A stretch of 5,005 nt of DNA. Source: an uncultured Fibrobacterota bacterium (GTDB lineage: Bacteria; Fibrobacterota; Chitinivibrionia; Chitinivibrionales; CAIOZP01). Position 1 is the stretch's first letter; each line of letters starts with the position of its first letter. The stretch lies in the NCBI GenBank assembly GCA_903862805.1, contig CAIOZP010000199.1, forward strand, positions 1 to 5,005, given 5' to 3'. The position numbers were made by a program, and so were the translations under genes. This document shows positions 1 to 5,004 of the stretch, one piece after another. The notes beneath the pieces were generated by a model. It did no database searches. It was given only the letters and a program-made list of their open reading frames with translations, and was not told the DNA's origin.

Positions 1-97
1 CAAAGTTTTTCTGAGGATTCCATGACTCACGCGCAGTCTCCACATAAGCGACAATAGAAATATAAGCAATGCAGATGATCTATTCCGGGCTGTATTT
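1..97 (+). other. Leader region; possible tail of an upstream gene (1-57)
   Basis: One forward frame is open from the window edge to a TAG at 55-57 and would encode an 18-residue C-terminal end (QSFSEDSMTHAQSPHKRQ). The other two forward frames stop within the first 25 bases. Eighteen open codons is weak evidence, so this is only a possible partial gene. Downstream, 58-97 is AT-rich and contains TATAAG at 61-66, a possible -10 element, but I see no good -35 partner. No other feature is evident. Confidence 0.2.
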
Positions 98-113
98 TTG
101 GTACCAGCAAAAA

Positions 114-119
114 AAGGAA
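114..119 (+). promoter_or_regulatory. Ribosome binding site that sets the start at 125
   Basis: AAGGAA lies five bases before the ATG at 125. An in-frame TTG at 98 would give a protein nine residues longer, but it has no purine-rich site in front of it, and the extra residues (MVPAKKGIF) are encoded by the ribosome binding site itself. The ATG is therefore preferred. Confidence 0.75.
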
Positions 120-124
120 TTTTT

Positions 125-562
125 ATGACAAAGAAAAAGCCAAGTGACGTTCAGCACGAGATTCGCGATCGCAGCTGCTCGGCTTGCGGCGCAGCCTGCT
201 GTTCACATGTCGCAATCGCGATTGACAAACCGACATGCAAGCGCGACTACGGAAATATTCGCTGGTATCTGTCGCATCAGAACGTCAGCGTATTCATCGA
301 TCACAGCGGCGTCTGGAACATCGAGTTCGCCACAAAATGCGATCATCTCGACAGCAAAGGTCTTTGCAAAATCTATGAAGATCGTCCGATGATCTGCCGC
401 GAATATCCCTCCGACGATACTTTCTGCGTTTTTGAAACTACCGAGCCGCCGCACACCGACAAATTCAGATCCGCTGCCGAATTTGAAGTCTGGCTTGACG
501 CGAAGAAAATCAACTGGCGTCCGAAGGATAAGAAACCCAAATTGACAGACAGGAACAAGTAA
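125..562 (+). CDS. YkgJ-family cysteine-cluster protein (putative Zn/Fe-binding)
   Basis: A 145-residue soluble protein with no signal peptide or membrane segment. The cysteine cluster typical of the YkgJ (CxxCxxCC) family is at residues 18-26 (CSACGAACC: C18, C21, C25, C26). It is followed by the subfamily's usual blocks: NIRWYLSHQNVSVFID (44-59), an invariant-looking W64, KCDHLDSKGLCKIYEDRPMICREYP with C72, C81 and C91, and a last cysteine at 101. The family is annotated as a putative zinc- or iron-chelating domain. No reaction is established for most members, and I do not assign one. The C-terminus (KPKDKKPK-like, lysine-rich) is not conserved family sequence as far as I can tell. Its stop TAA overlaps the ATG of prmA by one base, so the two are probably translated from one mRNA with coupling. 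Family assignment is secure; function is unknown. Confidence 0.9.
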   Translation: MTKKKPSDVQHEIRDRSCSACGAACCSHVAIAIDKPTCKRDYGNIRWYLSHQNVSVFIDHSGVWNIEFATKCDHLDSKGLCKIYEDRPMICREYPSDDTFCVFETTEPPHTDKFRSAAEFEVWLDAKKINWRPKDKKPKLTDRNK

Positions 563-1407
563 TGCCGCAGACTGATACCTTCCGCTTTTCCATTTCCTTT
601 CCGACTGCTGATACCGAATCTGTCGAAGGACTCGTGTGGCTCGAAAGCCCCGCCGGTATTGAAGAAAATGAATCTGCCGGACAAACCAGATACACCATTT
701 ACTTTACCGACCAGGAATCCGCCGAAGCCGCGCGGGAAAGTCTTTTGGAATCAGGTTATGCCGGTAGCGAGATAGAAAAAATCGTTCCGCAGGACTGGAA
801 CGCCAAATGGCGCGAAACAATGGAACCAGCGAAACTCGCCGATGGTGTCTGGGTTTCTCCAGAATGGTTGCCGCCACCGATGGCCGAAGGCGATGCCTGG
901 ATCCGCATAGAACCGAAGATGGCGTTTGGCACGGGTCATCACGAAACCACGCGACTTGCGGCGCAGGCGATTCTGAGTAATGCGCGAAAACACGGCGGTG
1001 CTCTGCTCGATGTCGGAACCGGTTCCGGTGTTCTCTGCTTTGCGGCAAAACTCGCCGGTTATGCAAGCGCACTTGGTGTCGAAATCGATTCCGACTGCGA
1101 AGAAAACCTCGCGGAAAATCTGGCTCTGAATACCGATTATTCCGAAGGCGTAGAATTTCTTATCGGCGGAATAGATCTCGCTCAGGGCAGAAAATTCGAT
1201 TGCATCGTGATGAACATGATCCGCACAGAAAGTGATCCATGCATCGAACCGGCATCTCATCTTCTGACCGATGGCGGATTGATCGTGAGATCGGGAATCC
1301 TCGTCGAGGAAAAGGATTCTGTCATCGCATGGATGAAGGATCGCGGATTCGCATGCTCCTGCGAAAGCTCCGAAGGCGAATGGTGGGGCGGAGTCTTCGG
1401 CAGATAA
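562..1407 (+). CDS. prmA: Ribosomal protein L11 methyltransferase
   Basis: A 281-residue cytoplasmic S-adenosylmethionine-dependent enzyme that methylates lysines and/or the N-terminus of ribosomal protein L11. The N-terminal substrate-recognition part (about 1-75) leads into the linker motif QDWNAKW (77-83) and VWVSPEW (96-102). The PrmA signature FGTGHHETT is at 122-130. SAM-binding motif I is LLDVGTGSG (148-156), and the acidic residue after strand 2 lies in GVEID (172-176). The post-motif DCIVMNMI (213-220) stands where family members usually read N-I-L, a mild variation. SGIL (244-247) is the usual late strand. Length is close to the family's usual 290 or so. The start ATG at 562 overlaps the preceding stop as TAATG, and AGGAA at 551-555 is the ribosome binding site, lying inside the upstream gene. 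All catalytic-region motifs are intact, so it should be active. Confidence 0.95.
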   Translation: MPQTDTFRFSISFPTADTESVEGLVWLESPAGIEENESAGQTRYTIYFTDQESAEAARESLLESGYAGSEIEKIVPQDWNAKWRETMEPAKLADGVWVSPEWLPPPMAEGDAWIRIEPKMAFGTGHHETTRLAAQAILSNARKHGGALLDVGTGSGVLCFAAKLAGYASALGVEIDSDCEENLAENLALNTDYSEGVEFLIGGIDLAQGRKFDCIVMNMIRTESDPCIEPASHLLTDGGLIVRSGILVEEKDSVIAWMKDRGFACSCESSEGEWWGGVFGR

Positions 1408-1415
1408 CGAAGACT
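1392..1415 (+). terminator. Perfect hairpin at the end of prmA, weak terminator candidate
   Basis: AGTCTTCG (1392-1399) and CGAAGACT (1408-1415) are exact reverse complements around an 8-base loop that contains the prmA stop codon TAA. In the forward RNA the stem can extend by two G-U pairs and one C-G pair (down to 1389, up to 1418). Only three T follow (1415-1417), so it is not a classical intrinsic terminator. It lies between two convergent genes and could act in both directions or simply stabilise the 3' ends. Confidence 0.35.
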
Positions 1416-1419
1416 TTGG

Positions 1420-3090
1420 TCAATACGGAAGCATTGCACTGCAACCGCAGTCAGCCTCCGGCGTAACGCCGAACTTGGGCGTGAACCACTGCTGATAATA
1501 GTCGATGCGATCCTGTGCACTTGCGTTGGTGCCGTAGCCGCATTCGACACCGCCGTTGATGATATTTATTGTCATTCCGAATTTAGAAGTGTTTCGTTTA
1601 TTGGTAATGTCTTCGGCGCTTGGCGTCCAGACTCCGCACATGACATCGTGACAGGATGGCTTTGGCGGCTGCGGGATCATCCAGTACCAGAGCGCAGTCA
1701 TAATCGCTATGTAGCCATTTCCTTTTTGTGCCAACAGATCTGGATTATTGAGTAGCGTGGTTTTGGTTCCATAAAGAATTTCGGAACATGGGCCATAATT
1801 GTAATTGTAGCTGATTTGCAACGGCCCTCTACCGCAATATGATTGTCCGCTGACAGAAGGGTAGTTGTTGTTGGCTTGATCAACCACATAGGTTCCCGCG
1901 TTGCCGTCATTCTCGCTGATGTAATACAGTCCCCACGCAAATGTGCTGATCTGAGCGCCGACCCAACCGCCGGTCGTTTCGTGCGAGGCGTTTGAAAAGA
2001 ATGCACAAAGCTCAAGCTTGCGGACATCGTCGGTTCCGACATTACAGAAGGTTGCGAAATCAACAGTGCCGCCAAGTTGAACTTCGCTGCCGCCGCCTTG
2101 ATCGTATCCGCTGAATCCGTAGAAGGTCTGTTTGCTGTTGTCGGATTTTCTGGTGCGGATCACCTTCACCGATGTCGGGTCGCCGGTATGATAGAAAACA
2201 TCTACCGTGTATTGCGACAAAGTGTCGATTGCCTTCAGCCATTGATCGTATCCGTAGAAGTCATAACCGGCCATACCGTTGGTCGCTGTGCTCGGTGCGA
2301 TATAAGTGGAATCGGATTGTCCCATTCCGTAGCGCATTGGAAACATCGACTCGAACACCGACTGTGGAAACAGCGCCGCGAATTTCTGCGATGCCGGAAT
2401 TGCGTTTACTGGAAGAGTAAATGCAATGATTCCGTTTGCTCCGGCCGCAAATTTCATGGTTTGAACGGCAAGGCTGTTGTAACCGGCATCGTTGCTGGTA
2501 ACTGTCACATCGTACTGCGCGGTTTCGGGCACGGCGGCAACCAAAGCAATTCCTGATTTTGCGCTTCCTAATAATTCCCCGAAGGAAATTTGGCTTTTTT
2601 GTCCGTTGAGAATAATTCGTGACGACAGTTCGCGCTTTCCGGTCACATGAAGAATGCACACCCCGTTTGCGAAAGGCAGATCAAACGAAGCGGCTCCGGT
2701 TTTGCTCAACAGCCCCGAAGCAATTGTCCGTCCGGAAAGATTAAGCAAAGAGGCCGTTGATCCGGCAAATTCCGTAGGAAGATTCAACGCCAAGCGGTTT
2801 CCGGAAACGAGAGCTTCGGCTGCCACAACTCTTCCATTGCGATCGATGATTCCATTCTGAATAAGATTGACCGGCAGACTGAAATGAACAGAATCGCCGC
2901 CTGCGGTGGTAGTGGTAAACGTGAATGTCGTATCGAGACTGCCGCCTGCAAGCGAAACGGTTTTGCAGGTTATTGTTGCCGGAGCATTTGTTTTGAAGGT
3001 TCCGGTAGCATAAGTTTGAGAGAAAGACGGCACAGAAAAAACGATCGCACACAGACCGGCCACCGCCGGAAGACACATTGCTGACTTCAT
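1420..3090 (-). CDS. Secreted GH19 chitinase with internal T9SS sorting-like segment
   Basis: A 556-residue exported endochitinase, hydrolysing beta-1,4 N-acetylglucosamine links with inversion (family knowledge). Residues 1-24 are a signal peptide, with a probable cut after SFS24. Residues 30-77 are beta-rich. Residues 97-162 resemble a T9SS type A sorting domain: GNRLALNLP, LNLSGRTIASGLL, SFDLPFANGVCILHVTG, SSRIILN. Residues 163-231 are another beta-rich linker. The GH19 domain runs from about 237 to 548: SHETTGGW (369-376) with catalytic acid Glu371; Glu393 in YISEND is the second catalytic residue, 22 positions later, the same spacing as E67/E89 of barley chitinase; then CGRGPLQISYNYNYGPC (419-435), LWYWM (467-471), KPSCHDV (477-483) and INIINGGVECG (508-518). 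The start is backed by GAAGGG 8 bases upstream. It is convergent with prmA and has its own upstream region. Chitinase assignment is very strong; the secretion route is inferred. Confidence 0.95.
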   Translation of the reverse strand: MKSAMCLPAVAGLCAIVFSVPSFSQTYATGTFKTNAPATITCKTVSLAGGSLDTTFTFTTTTAGGDSVHFSLPVNLIQNGIIDRNGRVVAAEALVSGNRLALNLPTEFAGSTASLLNLSGRTIASGLLSKTGAASFDLPFANGVCILHVTGKRELSSRIILNGQKSQISFGELLGSAKSGIALVAAVPETAQYDVTVTSNDAGYNSLAVQTMKFAAGANGIIAFTLPVNAIPASQKFAALFPQSVFESMFPMRYGMGQSDSTYIAPSTATNGMAGYDFYGYDQWLKAIDTLSQYTVDVFYHTGDPTSVKVIRTRKSDNSKQTFYGFSGYDQGGGSEVQLGGTVDFATFCNVGTDDVRKLELCAFFSNASHETTGGWVGAQISTFAWGLYYISENDGNAGTYVVDQANNNYPSVSGQSYCGRGPLQISYNYNYGPCSEILYGTKTTLLNNPDLLAQKGNGYIAIMTALWYWMIPQPPKPSCHDVMCGVWTPSAEDITNKRNTSKFGMTINIINGGVECGYGTNASAQDRIDYYQQWFTPKFGVTPEADCGCSAMLPY

Positions 3091-3098
3091 TGAATAAA

Positions 3099-3106
3099 CC
3101 CTTCTT
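3099..3106 (-). promoter_or_regulatory. Ribosome binding site of the chitinase gene
   Basis: Read on the minus strand this is AAGAAGGG, eight bases before the ATG at 3090-3088. It supports that start over the next in-frame Met (residue 5), which would cut into the signal peptide. Confidence 0.75.
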
Positions 3107-3162
3107 GTGGAACAAACCTTCCCTCAAACTGGAATATGAACAATTTTGCCCCAAACGCCCGA

Positions 3163-3172
3163 TTTTTTTTTT
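3163..3172. repeat. Ten-base A/T homopolymer upstream of the chitinase
   Basis: An uninterrupted T10 on the plus strand is A10 on the chitinase strand, 73-82 bases before the ATG. Such a tract can serve as an UP-element-like or bent DNA, or vary in length by slippage. No T-rich terminator stem precedes it on the plus strand. Confidence 0.5.
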
Positions 3173-3186
3173 GGTAACTGCATAAA

Positions 3187-3203
3187 AGTTGTTCGCGAAA
3201 ACT
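3187..3203. promoter_or_regulatory. 17-bp dyad, possible operator of the chitinase gene
   Basis: AGTTGTTCGCGAAAACT has a perfect 8-bp palindrome TTCGCGAA (3192-3199) flanked by AGTT and AACT arms, with one extra base on the left. It lies about 100 bases upstream of the chitinase ATG, where a regulator could bind. No known operator was recognised, and only one copy is seen. Confidence 0.2.
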
Positions 3204-3376
3204 CAAATGCTTGGTTTTGCAGTATCTGGGGTTTGGAAATGTGTGCAAATTTTTGATGTAGGTAGAGATCTTCCGAAATTAATCAATAAGCATCTTTGGC
3301 ATGTGTCGGCCGGACAGACAGAGGAGGAATTCCATTTGATGAACCGTTGTCTGGGAAATAGCCGATGCAGTTGATG

Positions 3377-3415
3377 TTCGCTACGGAGTAGCCATGCTGG
3401 CAGAACTCCTACGAA
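3377..3415. repeat. Imperfect hairpin, possible extragenic palindrome
   Basis: The 39 bases fold as TTCG/CGAA (3377-3380 with 3412-3415), TA/TA, GGAGT/ACTCC (3385-3389 with 3405-3409) and GCCA/TGGC (3391-3394 with 3398-3401) around the loop TGC. That is fifteen pairs with two bulged C and a small internal loop. It is more GC-rich than its surroundings. It could be a REP-like or degenerate MITE-like element or a structured RNA end; the sequence does not decide which. Confidence 0.4.
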
Positions 3416-3480
3416 GGTGCGAAACGAATGCGCAGTTTTGAAATTTTTGTATGTCCTTTTGGGTTTTCATAATTACATAT

Positions 3481-3533
3481 TTGAAGGTGTGTGTGAGATA
3501 ATGAATAGGTGGGAGTGTGTCAATGTGAGAGGT
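3481..3533 (-). terminator. C-rich, G-poor stretch, possible Rho-dependent terminator
   Basis: Read on the minus strand, these 53 bases contain 22 C and a single G, and begin about ten bases after the stop of the PorV-like gene. Such C-over-G stretches are typical of Rho loading (rut) sites. No intrinsic terminator with a U-tract is visible after this gene, which makes a Rho-type stop plausible. Confidence 0.3.
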
Positions 3534-3542
3534 CACAATACC

Positions 3543-4787
3543 CTAAACTTTTCTCCACCAACAGAAATCGTTCTTGCTCCATTTCACAAGATTAAACAAA
3601 TTGACATTTATGGACCATTGACCATTACGAGGCCTATTGTTGGTTGAAAATATGCGCACATAATCCATTGCAATGTGATTCAATACATTTACTCCCAATC
3701 CTTCATGAATTTCATACCGATCTTCCGCGGCTCCAATGAGTCCGCCGACTCTGACAGAAACTGTATTCATAATATTGAGTTCGGCGCCTCTATGAAGAAT
3801 GAATTTTTGTAGTTCATCTCTTCGGTTTTCAAGTGTGTCAGAAATCAAGTCGTCATATATCGCACGAATAAAATTGTCAGGTTGACGACCAGCGTTATTA
3901 CGAGTTATTTCTCTATTCATCTCGATTGTAGATACCGGGCAAAAGAGTCTTATGCCCGATACGACAACTTCATGCTTCCATGCAAATCCAAGTCGTACAG
4001 AAAAGGGTATCGGATAAGAGCCCATTGGCCCTGTGCCATTGTATGATATTTTCGGCCCGATATTGTAAAATCCGCCTCCGATTCTGAAACCGAGTGGAAG
4101 CACGGCAAGCATAGTTGCATCCAATGCAAATGTTCTTCCGACCTGATTATAATCCGTGTCCGAAACTTCGCTTCTGACATATTTCGCACTTATTCCAAGT
4201 GCAAGAGACGATTTCGTATTGCGATTGAACAACAAATCTCTTCCATAAGAAATGTCCGTAACGGTTTCGTCCAATTTGCCTGTTGTAGTAATGGTTGTTC
4301 CATTAATAGAATCAATTGTTTTATCTCTATTTCCATGGGCCTCCAAAATATTTGCGCCATTGGGAGTATAGGAACTTTGGCTATAAAATTGGCCATTAAC
4401 AATTGTTGACGTGTACTCTCTGCTTGCATTTACATGATTGACAGAGAAACCCAATCCGCCTATATAATGCGCTCTGTCCTGCCAGACAATTGATGGCAAG
4501 CCAAAATGCCATTGCCCTTTTATCTTCATACTCGGAAGTATTGGCTCAATAAATCCACTGATTGCGCCATTGTTCATGTGGTCACTTATTATACCCAAAC
4601 CGGCCGGGTTGTAAAAGAGACAACTCGGATCATCTGCAAGCGCAGTTCCGCATTCACCTATTCCACTTTCACGAGCTCCGACAGGGAAAACCAATGTACC
4701 AGCGCCTGATTGATCAATGTGCGGAAAAGCAGAAGTAATATGAAACATCGAAAGTATTATTATCGGGGAAAGGATACTGTATTTCAT
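3543..4787 (-). CDS. PorV/PorQ-family outer-membrane beta-barrel protein
   Basis: A 414-residue protein with a signal peptide (about 1-20, MKYSILSPIIILSMFHITSA). It is followed by the family's N-terminal signature: GAGTLVFPVGARESGIGECG (28-47), then TALADDPSCLFYNPAGLG (48-65). Alternating hydrophobic strands suit an outer-membrane barrel. FALDATMLAVLPLGFRIGGG, then FYNIGPKISYNGTG (220-253) and PIPFSVRLGFAW (259-270) match the PorV/PorQ (UPF0164, FadL-like) pattern. PorV is the shuttle that carries type IX cargo to the attachment complex. Whether this paralogue does so is not shown, since the family also has members in bacteria without T9SS. A charged segment (about 286-333) interrupts the barrel repeats, and the protein ends WSKNDFCWWRKV rather than with the usual terminal aromatic residue. 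The start is backed by AAGG eight bases upstream. Composition looks more AT-rich than prmA. Confidence 0.85.
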   Translation of the reverse strand: MKYSILSPIIILSMFHITSAFPHIDQSGAGTLVFPVGARESGIGECGTALADDPSCLFYNPAGLGIISDHMNNGAISGFIEPILPSMKIKGQWHFGLPSIVWQDRAHYIGGLGFSVNHVNASREYTSTIVNGQFYSQSSYTPNGANILEAHGNRDKTIDSINGTTITTTGKLDETVTDISYGRDLLFNRNTKSSLALGISAKYVRSEVSDTDYNQVGRTFALDATMLAVLPLGFRIGGGFYNIGPKISYNGTGPMGSYPIPFSVRLGFAWKHEVVVSGIRLFCPVSTIEMNREITRNNAGRQPDNFIRAIYDDLISDTLENRRDELQKFILHRGAELNIMNTVSVRVGGLIGAAEDRYEIHEGLGVNVLNHIAMDYVRIFSTNNRPRNGQWSINVNLFNLVKWSKNDFCWWRKV

Positions 4788-4795
4788 GGAATAAG

Positions 4796-4799
4796 CCTT
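4796..4799 (-). promoter_or_regulatory. Ribosome binding site of the PorV-like gene
   Basis: AAGG on the minus strand, eight bases before the ATG at 4787-4785. The sequence between it and the start (CTTATTCC) resembles the corresponding spacer of the chitinase gene. Confidence 0.6.
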
Positions 4800-4805
4800 A
4801 AGAAA

Positions 4806-4874
4806 TTATTGTTTCGAACCTTTGATATTCTTTTCCAACGCATCAATCTTGCCTTTCAACTGTAAAAAATAAAA
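4806..4874 (-). pseudogene. Short coding-like fragment before the PorV-like gene
   Basis: The minus strand encodes FYFLQLKGKIDALEKNIK and then GSKQ, followed by a TAA at 4808-4806, 18 bases before the PorV-like ATG. The LKGKIDALEKNIK part has coiled-coil-like spacing and looks like a gene's C-terminal end. The frame is closed by an in-frame TAA at 4877-4875, there is no ribosome binding site, and the only start is a TTG. It may be the remnant of a decayed or frameshifted gene, or chance. Confidence 0.2.
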
Positions 4875-4929
4875 TTACGATTTTCCGGATCGAGACGCAG
4901 TGAAAAGACGCGCAACGTTCTTTTCTATG

Positions 4930-5004
4930 TTAATCCTGCCGTATTCCTACGGCAAAAAAATCCTTCTCTATATTCTCCTGAAAATCTTTATAATCCCCTC
5001 GGTG
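4930..5004 (-). CDS. Possible C-terminal end of a gene beyond the window (partial)
   Basis: One minus-strand frame stays open from the window edge to a TAA at 4932-4930, giving 24 residues that end in DFQENIEKDFFAVGIRQD. The other two minus frames stop within 12 codons of the edge. The mix of charged and hydrophobic residues looks coding, but 24 codons cannot prove it and no family is recognised. If real, it would lie about 140 bases upstream of the PorV-like gene in the same direction. Confidence 0.35.
   Translation of the reverse strand, partial: HRGDYKDFQENIEKDFFAVGIRQD
4937..4954 (-). repeat. Seven-pair hairpin with a GNRA-type loop on the minus strand
   Basis: TGCCGTA and TACGGCA pair exactly around four bases. 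In minus-strand RNA the loop reads GGAA, a GNRA tetraloop, which is unusually stable. The run of seven A on the plus strand (4954-4960) means that U residues precede rather than follow the stem in minus-strand RNA, and A follow it in plus-strand RNA. It is therefore not a standard terminator in either direction. It overlaps the last codons of the possible partial gene. Confidence 0.4.

Larger units (their letters stand above)
3091..3542. other. 452-bp intergenic region without a convincing gene
   Basis: The space between the chitinase start and the end of the PorV-like gene is AT-rich and holds only short open frames on either strand. None of these combines a ribosome binding site with family-like sequence. 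What can be seen is a 17-bp dyad (3187-3203), an uninterrupted run of ten T (3163-3172), a strong hairpin (3377-3415) and a G-poor stretch just after the PorV-like stop (3481-3533). It should contain the chitinase promoter. The best sigma70-like match read on the minus strand, TTGAGT-N16-TATGCA (about 3182-3209), is poor. Confidence 0.6.

Noticed and set aside
98..124. TTG start giving the cysteine-cluster protein nine extra residues
   Set aside because: No ribosome binding site in front of the TTG, whereas the ATG at 125 has AAGGAA at the right distance.
1257..1550. Open frames antisense to prmA and the chitinase
   Set aside because: They are in shadow frames of strongly supported genes, without ribosome binding sites or recognisable families.
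3154..3172. Intrinsic terminator on the plus strand ending in T10
   Set aside because: The bases before the T-run (CCCAAACGCCCGA) cannot form a stem, and no plus-strand gene ends there.
3189..3374. Plus-strand open frame of 61 residues in the intergenic region
   Set aside because: No ribosome binding site at its start, no family-like sequence, and it lies in AT-rich DNA where such frames arise by chance.
3322..3374. Strong AGGAGG (3322-3327) followed by an ATG at 3339 and an 11-codon frame
   Set aside because: The spacing of 11 bases is long and the peptide MNRCLGNSRCS resembles nothing known; probably chance, though a leader peptide cannot be excluded.
3377..3415. Integron attC site
   Set aside because: The hairpin lacks the GTTRRRY and RYYYAAC core boxes, and no integrase or cassette array is present.
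3381..3470. Minus-strand open frame of 29 residues overlapping the hairpin
   Set aside because: No ribosome binding site before the ATG at 3470, and its end is formed by the palindrome.
3417..3647. Plus-strand open frame of 76 residues
   Set aside because: Its second half is antisense to the end of the PorV-like gene and the sequence is not protein-like.
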